Positions 32,866 through 44,771 of a stretch of DNA of 64,000 nucleotides are shown here, in pieces; positions within the stretch are counted from its first letter, which is position 1; the number at the start of each line of letters is the position of its first letter. The notes beneath the pieces were generated by a model. The model searched no databases. It saw only the letters and a program-made list of their open reading frames with translations, and was not told where the DNA came from. The translations under genes were made by a program, and so were the position numbers. The stretch comes from Amblyomma americanum (lineage: Eukaryota > Arthropoda > Arachnida > Ixodida > Ixodidae). The DNA is taken from contig NC_135507.1 of NCBI RefSeq assembly GCF_052857255.1, forward strand, positions 75,511,850-75,575,849, given 5' to 3'.

Positions 32866-33471
32866 CTGCAGGAACGTTATGCTGAAGACGGCGTCCACCT
32901 CCGTGTTCCTATCGGGCCAGTCGAGCTTCGCTTCCTTTAACATGTGAACGATGCTCTCGGAGTTGTCGACTTTCCCCTCGGACACTTCTTCGCAGCCCCG
33001 GTAGAAGGCCCAGGCCTTCTGCAGCATGTTCTTCGCGACGGCCGTCACGATGGACTCGTTGCGCGATGGCTGCACTAGGTCCTGCCTGAAGGTCTCGTAG
33101 GCCGCTTCCCGGACGGAGACGTTGTGCGGGTCGCTGTATCCGCCGCACACGTACTTGCTGAAGTCGACGCACGGCTGCTCGTCAGGGCGCATGCTCCGCT
33201 TGAGGGCAGCGGCGAAGGTCCGGCATCCCGGGGTGGCGCACACGATGGAGTTGTCGCGGGCTCGACGCGCCAAGAACATAATGGCGCCCATGCTGACGCC
33301 AATGAGTAGCGCTACGGCGGCGACCGCGCATATGGCGAAGGCGTGGCCAGGGAAGTGTGCGCGGAAAGAGTGGTGGTGGGGGCTGAGCGGACTGGCGCTG
33401 GCCGAGCCGCTCCGCACGCCGCCAGGACCAGACGTGGGCTCGGGAACCTGGAACGCGCGTTTTTCGTGCGG
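32866..33471 (-). CDS. M13 neprilysin-like protein, transmembrane and N-terminal ectodomain exon
   Basis: The donor is CTGCAG/GTAAGC and the acceptor is TTACTTTACAG before CCGCAC. Both are phase 0, so it joins exon 39371-39622 upstream and 25169-25804 downstream in frame. It encodes a Pro/Ser-rich cytosolic stretch and then one hydrophobic segment (about 33268-33342; AICAVAAVALLIGVSMGAIM), the signal anchor of a type II membrane protein. The Cys-rich start of the M13 ectodomain follows: CATPGCRTFAAALKRSM, PCVDFSKYVCGGY and FYRGCEE. An in-frame ATG at 33507 just upstream could instead start a shorter isoform without splicing. Confidence 0.88.
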
Positions 33472-33630
33472 CTGTAAAGTAACGTTGACACGCAGTGGAT
33501 GAAACAAACTACCAGACTCTCCCCTTTTGCTATTTTTTTAAAGCGATTGTCTTAGGTCACGTCATGCGAGGACTTTTACCCCCGACAAAGAACCCTGTAC
33601 AGCTACTGCTGCAAGTTCGACGAAAAAAAA

Positions 33631-33942
33631 GAAAATAAAAACTGGTTTTAGGGAAAGGAATTGACGCAGTAAATTCCTCGCATATCTCGGTGTACACCCG
33701 AACTGCGCCGTAAGGGAAGGGATAAAGGAGGGAGTTAAAGAATACAACAAGAGGTACCGTAGTGGAGGGCTTCGGAATAATTTCGACCACCTAGGGATCT
33801 TTAACGTCCACTGCCATCGCACAGCACACGGGCACCTTAGCGTTTTTCCTCCATAAAAACGCTGCCGCCGCGGTCGGGTTCGAACCCGGGAACTCCGGAT
33901 CAGTAGCCGGGCGCCCTAACCACTGAGCCACCGCGGCGGGTT
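33631..33942 (-). repeat. Ruka SINE, full length
   Basis: Tail-side TTTTAGGGAAAGGAATTGAC through the head with intact B box GGGTTCGAACCC and CACTGAGCCACCGCGGCGGG. It starts about 160 bp upstream of the M13 transmembrane exon. Confidence 0.93.
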
Positions 33943-33974
33943 ATCCCAGGGATTTATGAATGTAGAGGCAGGCT

Positions 33975-34060
33975 AATCCTGCATATATAGGAATTAACCC
34001 GTAACGATAACGCGTCATACCCTAATGCGGAGCTTAAGTGTAACCTCCAATTTTTTTAAT
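33975..34060. repeat. Copy of the GCGTTAA-type repeat end
   Basis: GGAATTAACCCGTAACGATA and CGGAGCTTAAG match 28733-28790 (inverse) and 49750-49850. Confidence 0.45.
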
Positions 34061-34137
34061 CTCCCATGAGAACACAGTATCCGCGGAACCTGTCAAATAA
34101 GAGCCACGGTCAAAGCCTTTGGAAAAATTGAAAATTG

Positions 34138-34372
34138 AAAATTTTGGGGGGAAAGGAAATGGCGCAGTATCTGTCTCGCATATCGGCGGACGCCTGAACC
34201 GCGCCGCAAGGGAAGGGATAGGGGAGGGAGTGAGACAAGAAAGGAAGAAAGAGGTGCCGTGGTGGAGGGCTCCGGAATAATTTCGACCACCTGGGGATCT
34301 TTAACGTGCACTGACATCGCACAGCACACGGGCGCCTATGCGTTTCGATCCATCGAACCGGGGCCGCCGCGG
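34138..34372 (-). repeat. Ruka SINE, head-truncated
   Basis: Tail and body are complete; the copy ends in GGCCGCCGCGG, where the tRNA head should begin. Confidence 0.85.
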
Positions 34373-35027
34373 TATCAAACTTCTTTTCTAGACTCCGCCG
34401 TCCGGAAAGGATATGGCGACCACCACTCAGTGCTTTCAGCATAAGCCTTAAAAATTTTTGCAGTAAATTGCGTTACAGGACCCCTACTATTCTGTAGAAC
34501 GTGCTTTGGCGGCGAACTTGCCGTTTGCGTCAGTTTGAAAAATTCTCCCCAGATTTTTTTCTGAAGGTCAATTCACATTATCACTGAAGTTTATTGAACT
34601 TTACTGCCAGCCCTAATGGCGTTGCGAGTTTGGGGAGGTGCAGTACCGTGAAGACTGATGTTCTCTCAGGAACATTGCTTTACAGCCTCTCTATTCCTTC
34701 GAATTTCAACAGCATAGAGTGGAGGAATGCAGTACATCAAAAAATGTCCGGTGGCCATCGAACAGCGTCGGCATGTCATCTGACAATCCGGTACTCTTCT
34801 ATCCTCCAAGCAGAGTGGATTTAAAATAAAACATAAATGTGTAAGTATGCACAAGTAAGCACTGGGCTAATCAGTCCTTGATTAATAAAGGTTGTTTAAT
34901 TTATTCGCGAACGGCAGGGCCTCAGACCCATGGAGTAGATTTAAACAGCAGTGGTAATTTTGCCCCTGAACTGTTATTCCTGACAAGAGAAAGTGCAGAA
35001 CAGTTTTGCAGGCTAGTCGATACATAT
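34373..35027. other. M13 intron, unassigned
   Basis: No coding or repeat family is recognised. Confidence 0.4.
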
Positions 35028-35164
35028 CTGGCCGAATTTCTACCGCGGAAAGAGGAACACAAAAGAAATGAAGAGTACAGGACAGAGAGCTGTCCTGTCC
35101 ACTCTGCTGTCCCGTTCACTTTCGTTCCTTTGGCAAAGTCTTTCCACGCTAGAAATTCGGCCAG
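35028..35164. repeat. Fold-back repeat with 25-bp arms
   Basis: CTGGCCGAATTTCTACCGCG (arm 35028-35052) is repeated inversely at 35140-35164 with two mismatches. An 87-bp loop contains an internal GGACAGAGAGCTGTCC palindrome. Confidence 0.8.
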
Positions 35165-36117
35165 GTAAATCGCTTATATAAGGTCAATGCCTCGCTAAAC
35201 CGGTGCATAACAGACTAAAAGAGATTGGCACAGCATCTGAAGCGAATGAACACTGTCGATAACAGTACTCTGATTGCTTTGAAAGACCGAACTGTCCGCC
35301 TCTGTTAGTTCAAACAAAAGCACTACTTTAGTGAGAACCTCGCTCACTTCACACAAATTGATGCTAGCAAATTATGGTACCACATTTAATGCATGCATAA
35401 AGCTGTCAAGCCGACTGTCGTCAATAACAACATTTTTACCTGCCCGAAAGCCATTTTTACGCATTTTAGCTCATAATTTCGCTCTGCTTTAACGCAAGAT
35501 CACGACCGGGGCTTCACATGTAAATGCTCTGATATTGCTGATTTGTTATCTCGCGACGGTGTATTCGAAATGTCATTTAGACTGGATTAAAACTACACTG
35601 AAGGCCATGTGGCATACAAAATGTTTTTTTTACGACGTTACGTGGACTGCCTCGCTCAATTCGTCAGAAAAAAGATTTTTTTCAAGAATCTTTGGTATCT
35701 GCATCTTTACTTTCTGACTGGCCCAAAGCCAGGGTTGTGCTTGTTCATAGGGTGACTATTTGAGCGTCAGTAATTCAGTAATTGCTGTTCAATCTCCATA
35801 ACAACTTCATCTTGTAAACTTCTCGAACATCTTGTAGCCGCCTATATAATTCAAATTGTAAACATTCTAAGCCCTAACATGGGTTTATAGAAGGATTATC
35901 TAGATGTACACATATAGTTTCGGCAATTCACATATTTAGTAAGACATTAGATGAAACCAGAAAGTAAGACGTGTTGTTCCTAAATTTTACTAAAGCGTTT
36001 GATAATGTTTCCTACAATAAGCTTCTTTTAAACTTAAATTAATAGTTACCCTTCGACATCAGCTAACCGGATCAAATCGTACCTAAACAGCGAACAGAGT
36101 TTGTGAATAAAATGAAA

Positions 36118-36421
36118 ATTGTTTTGGGGGAATGGGAATGGAGCAGTATCTGTCTCATATATCGGCGGACACCTGAACCTCGCCGTAAGCGAAGGGACAA
36201 AGGAACGACTGAGAGAAGAAGGGAAGAAAGAGGTGCCGTAGTGGAGGGTTCCGGAATAATTTCGGCCACCTGGGGATCTTTAACGTGTACTGACATCGCA
36301 CAGCCCATGGGCGCCTTTTGCGCTTCGCCTCCATCGAAACGCGGCCGTCGTGGTCGGGTTCGAACCCGGGAAGTCCGGATCAGTAGCCGAGCGCCCTAAC
36401 CACCGAGTTACCGCGGCGGGT
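36118..36421 (-). repeat. Ruka SINE, full length
   Basis: Body and head are present with GGGTTCGAACCC and ACCGAGTTACCGCGGCGGG. It is inserted in the CR1-like relic. Confidence 0.9.
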
Positions 36422-36605
36422 AAGTTTGTGAAGACTGATGGCTGTAGCGCTTCGCCCCTACCGGTCGCCTACTGGGCACGGTACATGGGAGTTTTCCTCC
36501 TTTTGGTTTTTATAAATAATAATGTTACCACTATTGATCTTAATGCTGAAATTGGCCTCTGCACGCTGTACGATTCCCTACGTTCAATTTCTGACCAAAT
36601 TGCAC

Positions 36606-37132
36606 TTAAAGGGGCTCTGAAACGCCTTCCGAGGAGAGCACATTAACTCACTTAATCACTGCACTGTGTTGCCAAAAAACCAGAGCCAAATAATACTCCT
36701 CTACATGCAGCAGAGGACCCACAATCACGCGTCAAAGTTGGCGAGCCCTTCCCGGCGACTTTTTCATGCTCGCACCCTCCTCCGTCCTCCGCGTCTGCGT
36801 AGACATGGTTAGAGGTGGCCATTGGTTCGATTCTTTCAGACGTCAGGCAGCTACCGCGGCCGCGGCCAATAAGCCGCTTAGCTCCGGCGGGTCGAGAAGC
36901 TCCGCTCCCAGTGGGGGGGTCGGCGAAGGAGTGCCTACCTTCCAGCGTGCAAAAAGCGACGAGAGGACAGGGAAAGGCGCGAAGACGCTGAAATTCAAAT
37001 TTTTACTACAGATAACTCAGCTTCCCAAAGCGCATTTAAAAAATCCTTGCTGGACACTGTTCGTGAAGCGGCGTGCTTCAGTATCCCATGCATGCCGCAA
37101 CTTTATTAGAGCCCCCTTCACATCCCCTTTAA
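36606..37132 (-). mobile_element. TTAA-flanked MITE, family A copy 2
   Basis: The element 36610-37128 (519 bp) is the inverse of 11732-12254. TTAA at 36606-36609 and 37129-37132. Ends are AGGGGCTCTGAA and inverse AGGGGATGTGAA. Confidence 0.88.
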
Positions 37133-37659
37133 AGGGCAACTGCATATGTTTTAGGAACGGATGATCTTAAAGGGGTTGAATGTGTGAAACTTGCAGGTAA
37201 AGTATGCGAAGTCCTTCTGAGCTACTGTTTGAAATGATGACGTAATCGCCAATTAAAATCGTGACGCCCTTCAAGCTTCTCCGTAGAACACAGCGCCAAG
37301 GGGGGAGGGGGAGCGTGGTGACGTCATCGAAGGTACGGGTGCATTTTCAAAGCATAAAAACTTGCTTTAAAGGAAAAAGGAACAACGCCGAGAGTTGTTT
37401 GGTAGCACCAAATGAGGCACGGAGTGGGAAGGGTGCGGTTGACGGCAGTGGTAATTTGAAATCTTAACTTCCATGACGTCACACCTAACTTTCCCGCGTT
37501 TCTCCGGGGATTTGAGGAGAAGCCTAAAATTCAATCGTCGTTTATGTCACTATTTTAAATGCTAGCGCAAAAACACTTGGCATGCTTTACCTACACCGTT
37601 TATAGCATTTAATCCTTGAATATCGCGGAATCATCAAAAAGTGGTGCAGTTGCCCTTAA
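37129..37659. mobile_element. TTAA-flanked MITE, family B
   Basis: Terminal inverted repeats TTAAAGGGCAACTGCA and, in inverse, TTAAGGGCAACTGCA enclose 520 bp with no coding capacity. Its left TTAA (37129-37132) is also the right TTAA of the family A element. It is unrelated to family A inside. Confidence 0.82.
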
Positions 37660-38119
37660 TACGCTAAGTTACGTTCGAGTTTGGTGTGACAAATGGAAAT
37701 AAATGCCCCCGAAACGATTCTGTTTTGCATAACAAGAAATAATAAGCCTTTTATGTTTACTTATCTCATCAACGACAGCCCTTTAATCGAAGTTCCTAAG
37801 TGCAAGTACCTTGGTCTTATAAACTTGCACCCAACTTAGACTGATCGTATACACAACATGTACGTACGTCACCGGCGTTTCGAAAACATGGCCTTCTGCG
37901 TCAGGGAAACAGAAGAACATCTAGTAATGTACCGTTATATAACCCCCTAATAAGTCTAAAGAGTGCACATCGATAGTTTAGGACCCGCTCAAAACGTCAT
38001 AGCTAGATTTGAAAAAGTGCAGCGGCGCGGGCGGATGATGCACGGATGAAGGCTTGTAGGTAGGAGAGGCACTTTCCGTGGCCGGTGCCCGGAGGGTGCT
38101 CCGAAGGAGGACCTTCCGG

Positions 38120-38330
38120 GACTGCGCGAAATGCGAAGGCTTCACACAAACATACACGCATCATGCACACACACAGACCTAGGATTGTTCGCTGAAAAAG
38201 GTCTATACTGCTAATGCGGTAAAGAGAAAAATACGGTGGCGCCCTCCATCACCAGACACTGTTATCATCCATCCACCCATTGTCAAGAAACTGGTCGCTT
38301 CGATCCTTCGATCCGCGCGAAATGCGAAGG
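38120..38330. repeat. Tandem flank unit 1 of the CA satellite
   Basis: GCGCGAAATGCGAAGGCTTC, a short imperfect CA run, TAGGATTGTTCGCTGAAAAA and GGTGGCGCCCTCCATCACCA are repeated around the long CA tract (38314-39300). Confidence 0.85.
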
Positions 38331-38331
38331 C

Positions 38332-39310
<979 letters not shown>

Positions 39311-39370
39311 TTTCGTAGCTGGAAGCATCAAACAGTTTTAACTGCGGACTGACCAAGTGGTCCAACGCAC

Positions 39371-39622
39371 CTGCCCGGCCGCGGCTGCCAGCATGCGGTT
39401 TGCGGCCGCCTGGGAGCTGGCCAAGATGGCGGCGTTGGTATCGGGGGGCGGGGCATGCTTTGCCGCGGCCGTCTTGGTGTCGTACCGCGGGAGGGCAGGG
39501 CCGTGCTGATGGTGGTGCTCGGTGTCCTGGTGCACACGTTTGACCTCGGGTCGCAACCGGTTAACGTGCGACTGCGTGGCATGTGGGTATGCGACCAGCG
39601 ACGTAAGTCTAGATTTTATCAC
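39371..39622 (-). CDS. M13 neprilysin-like protein, cytosolic-tail exon (5' limit uncertain)
   Basis: The donor is GGGCAG/GTGCGT at 39371, in phase 0. The preceding frame (QSHVNRLRPEVKRVHQDTEH ... SSQAAANRMLAAAAGQ) lacks stops back to 39628. It fits a soluble, His/Ala-rich intracellular tail and joins in phase with exon 32866-33471. Including it brings the model to about 759 codons. No ATG lies near the 5' end of the frame, so an acceptor such as CCACGCAG (about 39569) or an upstream exon is needed; the N-terminus is unresolved. The evidence is phase, composition and donor, not homology. Confidence 0.55.
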
Positions 39623-40384
39623 GTGCTAGCGTCATTGGCTGTAAGCATCAGTTTTGTGTCGAATTATGTTTTGCGCATCTTGCAAGATCAACGCGCTTAC
39701 GTTTTCTATATCTGCTCCATGCTGAAGCTCAAAGGACTTCGCAGCTGGGATGAGGTCTTTACGGCCAACGCCAGCAACGTGGCCGCAGCCGAGTGAGCAG
39801 TCGGCGCATGCGCCGCCCGCTTTCAGAGGGCCGTCACGACTTGCTCGACCAATCAGGACATTTCGTCACGGAGAAACCCGATGGCTTTTGCAAGACGACA
39901 GCCTAAATGCTATCACAATAAAGAAAGAAGCGGGCGCTGTGCGCCGCAACTGTGTCGCTCATGGCGTCCACCTAAACTGCAGCAGGTGGGAACAGAAAGG
40001 TGAGAACGAATGATAGACTAAAGAGGACATAGAACGAAGCAGATAGGGTACTATAAGCGTCAGATGAAACGCAAACAAGACAACTGCAACAGGAACAGAA
40101 AAACGGTATGATCTTGATTTATGTAAAGACCACTGCGTCGAGGTGGTAATGCATTCATTCAGTCTGTACTCTTCTCCAGAGACCGAAACTTTTTGTCTTC
40201 TTTGTTATCAGAATGCAGTTATGTCGTTCGCGTTTCATTTCACGCTGATGGAACAAACACAAGGAAATATGCGTGAACTACAAGTGAATTAACGTCCTAC
40301 ATTAGACCGAAGCGGGATAGTTTAGTGAAAAAAATTGTTGGCGGTTTAGCATTGATAAGCGCGAAACACTGCGCAAAAAGCATG
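39623..40384. other. Upstream of the modelled M13 exons, unassigned
   Basis: GC-balanced sequence that may hold the 5' exon or promoter of the M13 gene. No TATA or start exon can be supported. Confidence 0.3.
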
Positions 40385-40456
40385 GTGGGCCATACAACTT
40401 TCATGGGTGGGCCATACAACCTTCATGGGTGAGCCATTCAACTTTTCGGGGTGGGC
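40385..40456. repeat. 22-bp minisatellite, about 3.3 units
   Basis: Units of the type GTGGGCCATACAACTTTCAT start at 40385, 40407, 40429 and 40451 with increasing divergence. Confidence 0.85.
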
Positions 40457-40546
40457 CAAACCCCTTCTAGAGGTGTCCCAGGTCGGTTACGAACGTGGGT
40501 CAAATCAATTCAAATTTTCGGGATATGCCATCCAAATTTCGGGGGT

Positions 40547-40740
40547 TGTAATAATAATAATAACTGGTTTGGGGGAAAGGAAATGGCGCAGTATCTGTCT
40601 CTCGGCGGACACCTGAACCGCGCCGTAAAGGAAGCGATAAAGGAGGGAATGAAAGAAGAAAGAGGTGTCGTAGTGTTGGGCTCCGGAATAATTTCGACCA
40701 CCTGGGGACCTTTAACGTGAACTGACATCGCACAGCACAC
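40547..40740 (-). repeat. Ruka SINE, head-truncated
   Basis: Tail and body up to CACTGACATCGC-type sequence; the last part is drawn into a 32-bp tandem duplication. Confidence 0.85.
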
Positions 40741-40789
40741 AGGGGTTGGACAAACCCCATCGCACAGCACACAGGGGTTGGACAAACCC
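40726..40789. repeat. Exact 32-bp tandem duplication
   Basis: CATCGCACAGCACACAGGGG... occurs twice back to back (40726-40757 and 40758-40789). Half of each unit is SINE sequence and half is flank. Confidence 0.95.
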
Positions 40790-40876
40790 ATTTTTGGAGG
40801 TGGGTAATTTTCATTTCGAAACTAGGTCAAGCCCCTCTTCCAGTCGAGCGCATCCGGACTGACCGGAAGTCAAATT

Positions 40877-41165
40877 CGGCCAAGGTCATTCTAATTAAGG
40901 GGCAATTTAGGGTGCCCTAACCTTATTTGTGACGTGCCCCACGTGCCATATCATGTGTTACCATTTTTAGCCTGCAGAGCCATCCCCAAATTGAGCTCTG
41001 CTTGGTGTCTCACGCGTCATTAAATCGGTCAAGGCCATTCCGAGGTCGGATTTCGGATGGTTCTAACTATTTTTGGGACATGCCTCCTGTATCATACTAT
41101 GTGTTTCTATCCTTACCCTGCAGGGTCATTCCTAAAATTCAGCTTTGATTCGTTCATTGCCATGC
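40877..41165. repeat. Degenerate tandem repeat of about 145 bp, two units
   Basis: Both units share CAAGG(T/C)CATTC, a TATCAT-CTATGTG-type block, CCTGCAG(A/G)G(C/T)CAT and a final AGCT(C/T)TG, in the same order. Confidence 0.5.
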
Positions 41166-41430
41166 ACACCCACCCCCTCACTAAGTCTGGCTGAGGCTTC
41201 ATTTTCTTCGCGTGAGACAGTCGAAATCGCTGGGGTAGGTTAGAAGTGTTTTCGCACCAAAAGTATGTATAAGGGCTGACTTCACTGTAGCGAGCAAAAA
41301 TTCGTTGGAGGCACTTAGATATCTCTTAGCTGCGGGAAGGCGAAAGCCGTTTGCGACTCATTGCTCTGATCAATTTGCCCAAATTATAAGTCACGTTAAG
41401 GTCACGTGCCCTTAAAATCACGTGACATCA

Positions 41431-41448
41431 CAAGGTCACGTGACCTTG
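41431..41448. other. 18-bp perfect palindrome with E-box and AGGTCA half-sites
   Basis: CAAGGTCACGTGACCTTG is centred on CACGTG. Two further CACGTG hexamers lie within 45 bp (41403-41424). Confidence 0.7.
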
Positions 41449-41689
41449 GTGGCGATGTAACAGACAGTCACCGCGAGTATGAGTTATTAAATGCTATCGC
41501 CTTAATATGGCTTTGCCCAGGGGGTACTTATTCGAAACACAAATGGGGACGAAAGTTCATGGAGCACGCTATGGGCTCCTAACCTAACCCTATTTATATG
41601 TTGCATAATGGAGACGGCGAGTAAATGCTCACTAGCATGGCACCCAAGCGCCGCCATGGTGGCTACAAAGGAACGCTATATAGCTTCCA

Positions 41690-41880
41690 AAGTAACATTC
41701 TAGTTGAATAAAAACTCGTCCTGGTCCGATGTTCGAACCCGTGACAGTCGCTCTGCCAACTGAGGTAACCTGAACAGCCAGTGTGTGTTATGGAGAGAGC
41801 GAATTGCCCTGCCTGTGCTCGGACCCACCTTGAGTAGAGCAAAAAACCTTGTGCCATGGCGCTGTATGGCCACAGATGCC
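41690..41880 (-). repeat. tRNA-like SINE remnant
   Basis: On the minus strand TCAGTTGGCAGAGCGAC (A-box-like) and GGGTTCGAAC (B-box-like) are spaced as in a tRNA. CCTTGTGCCATGGCGC on the plus strand resembles the tail of the 32440 family. It cannot fold as an intact tRNA gene. Confidence 0.5.
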
Positions 41881-42473
41881 CTTAAAAATATATAATAATA
41901 ATTATCATCATCATCGACGTTTCTGTAGAAGCTGTATAGCTTTCCTCTGTAGCCGTCTGGCAGCGCTTGGGTGACTGCTAGTGACTATTTACTTGTTATC
42001 TCCATTGTGTAAGACGTAAACAGTGTTAGGTTAGGAGACCATAGGGTGCTCCATTAAGTGTCGTCCGCCATTGGTCTTTGGAATAAGCAACCGATGGGCA
42101 AAGCCGCACTGCTCGCTGCAGTGCTGTGTGTGTGCGCCTAGCACCGACACGGTGGAAGAGGCGAAACGAGCTCTCTCCGCCTCCTCGCAACGGTGTGAAG
42201 AGCAGATGTTTTGAGATCAGCGCGCACCCCATAGAAAGGTCTATAAATTCACAAGCACAAGCCAAACAGTGCCCAATTCGTACTCTGCAAAAATAACGTA
42301 AAAATCTAAACTTCGCATTGCGCGACGGTTGCCCCAAACTGACCTCGTCTGCTACGTTGCTGAATCCAAAACAAGAGATAAAAGGTAGCTTTTATTGGAA
42401 TAAAGCACTCAAATATAGAAATTTCTAGACGTATTCATCTCCCTCGGGACACTGAAGCGAGATCAACAGTTTA

Positions 42474-42784
42474 CCCGCCGCGGTGGCTCAGTGGTTAGGG
42501 CGCTCGGCTACTGATCCGGAGTTCCCGGGTTCGAACCCGACCGCGGCGGCCGCGTTTTTATGGAGGCAAAACGCTAAGGCGCCCGTGTGCTGTGCGATGT
42601 CAGTGCACGTTAAAGATCCCCAGGTGGTCGAAATTATTCCGGAGCCCTCCACTACGGCACCTCTTTCTTCTTTCACTCCCTCATATATTCCTTCCCTTAC
42701 GGCGCGGTTCATGTGTCCGCCGATATGAGACAGATACTGCGCCATTTCCTTTCCACCAAAACCAATTATTATTATTATTATTAC
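42474..42784 (+). repeat. Ruka SINE, full-length reference copy
   Basis: The head is CGCGGTGGCTCAGTGG with Pol III A box 42484-42494 (TGGCTCAGTGG) and B box 42528-42538 (GGTTCGAACCC). The body is followed by AACCAATTATTATTATTA. It is the best-preserved plus-strand copy in the window. Confidence 0.95.
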
Positions 42785-43193
42785 GGGGACCATCAGCCCA
42801 TGGCGCAATGCCTCCCCATAAGCGCCGCCTCCCCCTACTCACGGGGTCCCACGTACTAATCACAATGTCGACATCCCGCTCCTTAAGTCCTTTTAATTAA
42901 GGCTCAGGCGCAATGAATGACATTCACCCAGCAGGCAAGCGCTGGAGGTTTCGATTACTGTTTTTACTCTTTAACTCACGGGAAAGCCTCCTGCACAGCC
43001 ATCGCGCCAAATAACCCCAAAGGGCGATCCAACTATATATCTTTAAAATTAACTTTAGAGGAAAAAGAGGCGTTCATGTCATTCATCCACTGCATGCATG
43101 CCTTGAGAAGTGTAAACATCGTACTTGGTTTAGCTATATTAAGTGGCCTAAAACGTAGATCGAGTTGCAGCAATACGACTCATCATTGCCAGA
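42785..43193. other. Unassigned sequence
   Basis: Nothing recognisable; short frames only. Confidence 0.35.
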
Positions 43194-43459
43194 AATAATA
43201 ATAATAATTGGTTTTTGGTGGAATGGAAATGGCGCAGTATCTGTCTCATATATCGTTGGACACCTGAACCGCGCCGTAAGGGAAGGGATAAAGGAAGGAG
43301 TGAAAGAAGATAGGAACGAATAGGTCCGTAGTGAGGGCTCCGGAATAATTTAGACCACCTGGGGATCTTTAACGTGCACTGACATCGCACAGCACACGGG
43401 CGCCTTAGCGTTTTTCCTCCATAAAAACGCAGCCGCCGCGGTCGGGTTCGAACCCGGGA
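43194..43459 (-). repeat. Ruka SINE, truncated within the head
   Basis: The tail, body and B box (GGGTTCGAACCCGGGA) are present and end abruptly; the A-box half is missing. Confidence 0.88.
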
Positions 43460-44771
43460 TTGCCTTTCCGAAATTTCGCCCTGGAATTTGGTAATTTTTA
43501 TCCGCTCAGAAATTTCATTTTATAGCTGAGCTGCTGTACCTAGGGATGACGCAAGCGATCGGAACAACTTTGATTCCACCTCGCGTTTCGAAGTTCGAGA
43601 AAAAGCAGCGGTAATCGGTTTCCTTGCGGACTCAGGCCAATCTTTGTAGCTAAATGCCAACCGCTAACTCGGCCAGCAGTCAAGCAACCGCCGACTTTTA
43701 GCCTCGCCAGTCGGCGCGAAACAAATGACTAACAACTAATCGCCAACCTCTACCAACCGTAAATCACGAGCGATGGACAGGTAGGACGAACCGCCATATA
43801 GGCTACTAACCTGTCCACACCCTGCATTACTGCTCGCGTGGCTTACCTGTATCCCTCAGAGTTCTCCAGGATGGCCTAAACAAAAAGCAAACGAATAAGG
43901 GAGGGGGGCACAGGTATCGCCTTCGAGCCCTTTTCCTAGCCACCCTCTCGTTTTTCACTTATATTGGCCTCTGGTGCAGCTGTCAGTTACGATAAAGCCA
44001 GCGTATTTCCCTTTCATCGCAACCACTAAACTACATGAAAGGTCACAAAGCGGATTCCCTCTCAGTGTGCAGGAAAGCCTCTCAGCTTCCACTTAAGAAA
44101 AAGCCAGGATTATTTACAAGGAAGCATGGAGAAGCATGCTTGAGTTACGATTCACTGGCCTTCTACGCGGCACTGGGGAAGAAGGGTAGAGGGAAGAAAT
44201 AGGCGGCATGATGAGTGACGATGGGGGCATTTGTTTTGTTTGAGCTTTTCGCGTAAATACTGCAAGGGCTGTGCTACTATCGATACGTTTCTTATAGCCG
44301 CGCGCACTAGACGTCGCAAGCCGGCTTCGAGAAGCCTCCGTCGGGCAAGTGTACGTACTTTCCTTCTTGATGCCTGCTGCATGTCGGCAGGTCAAGTGGA
44401 TGCTGTTCTCGGCGTTCGAAGGCGAGTCCCGAAGACGCAGCCAAGGGCCAGTGCAGTGGTTGACGTTGCTGCTGTTCGCAGCGGATAAATGGCGCAGAAC
44501 ACACTGCCGGGGACTGGCCGAGACACAGGCGGCGACTGACCAGTCTAGCCACGTCCTCTTCTTGATCTTCTATCCCGCTTCAGCGCACGAGGTCTCTTTC
44601 GTTTCTTCTAATGCTTCCGCGGTAAAACGCACACGTGTCTGTGTATGTTAAAGCAGCACAGGCCACTATTGGCTGCTACAATGCTGAGATAAACGAAGCG
44701 TTAATGCTAAAGCTAAAATTAAAGTACTTATGTACTGCAGCTTTGTATTATGTATTTTAGCTTTGACATTT
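43460..44771. other. Unassigned sequence
   Basis: Frames of 75-100 codons around 44114-44650 on both strands show no domain. No repeats were recognised. Confidence 0.35.

Larger units (their letters stand above)
35880..38045 (+). mobile_element. CR1-like LINE reverse transcriptase relic, interrupted three times
   Basis: RT pieces are in order. At 35968-36040 is DVLFLNFTKAFDNVSYNKLL (RT domain with FxDFxKAFD-type motif). At 36515-36606 are IGLCTLYDSLRSISDQIAL. At 37660-37860 are VRVWCDKW, a shifted frame QMEINAPETILF, and CKYLGL. At 37995-38040 is NVIARFEKVQRRGR. The breaks are a Ruka SINE (36118-36421) and two TTAA MITEs (36606-37659). Frameshifts and stops show it is old. The YADD-type catalytic block is deleted or unreadable. 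Confidence 0.72.

Noticed and set aside
32589..32885. Plus frame ending near the M13 exon
   Set aside because: It covers a SINE and the antisense of a splice junction.
42474..42560. tRNA gene
   Set aside because: A and B boxes are present, but the sequence lacks acceptor-stem pairing and continues into the SINE body; many copies share the body.
44114..44651. Cluster of frames of 75-100 codons on both strands
   Set aside because: No frame shows domain signal or splice sites matching either host gene.
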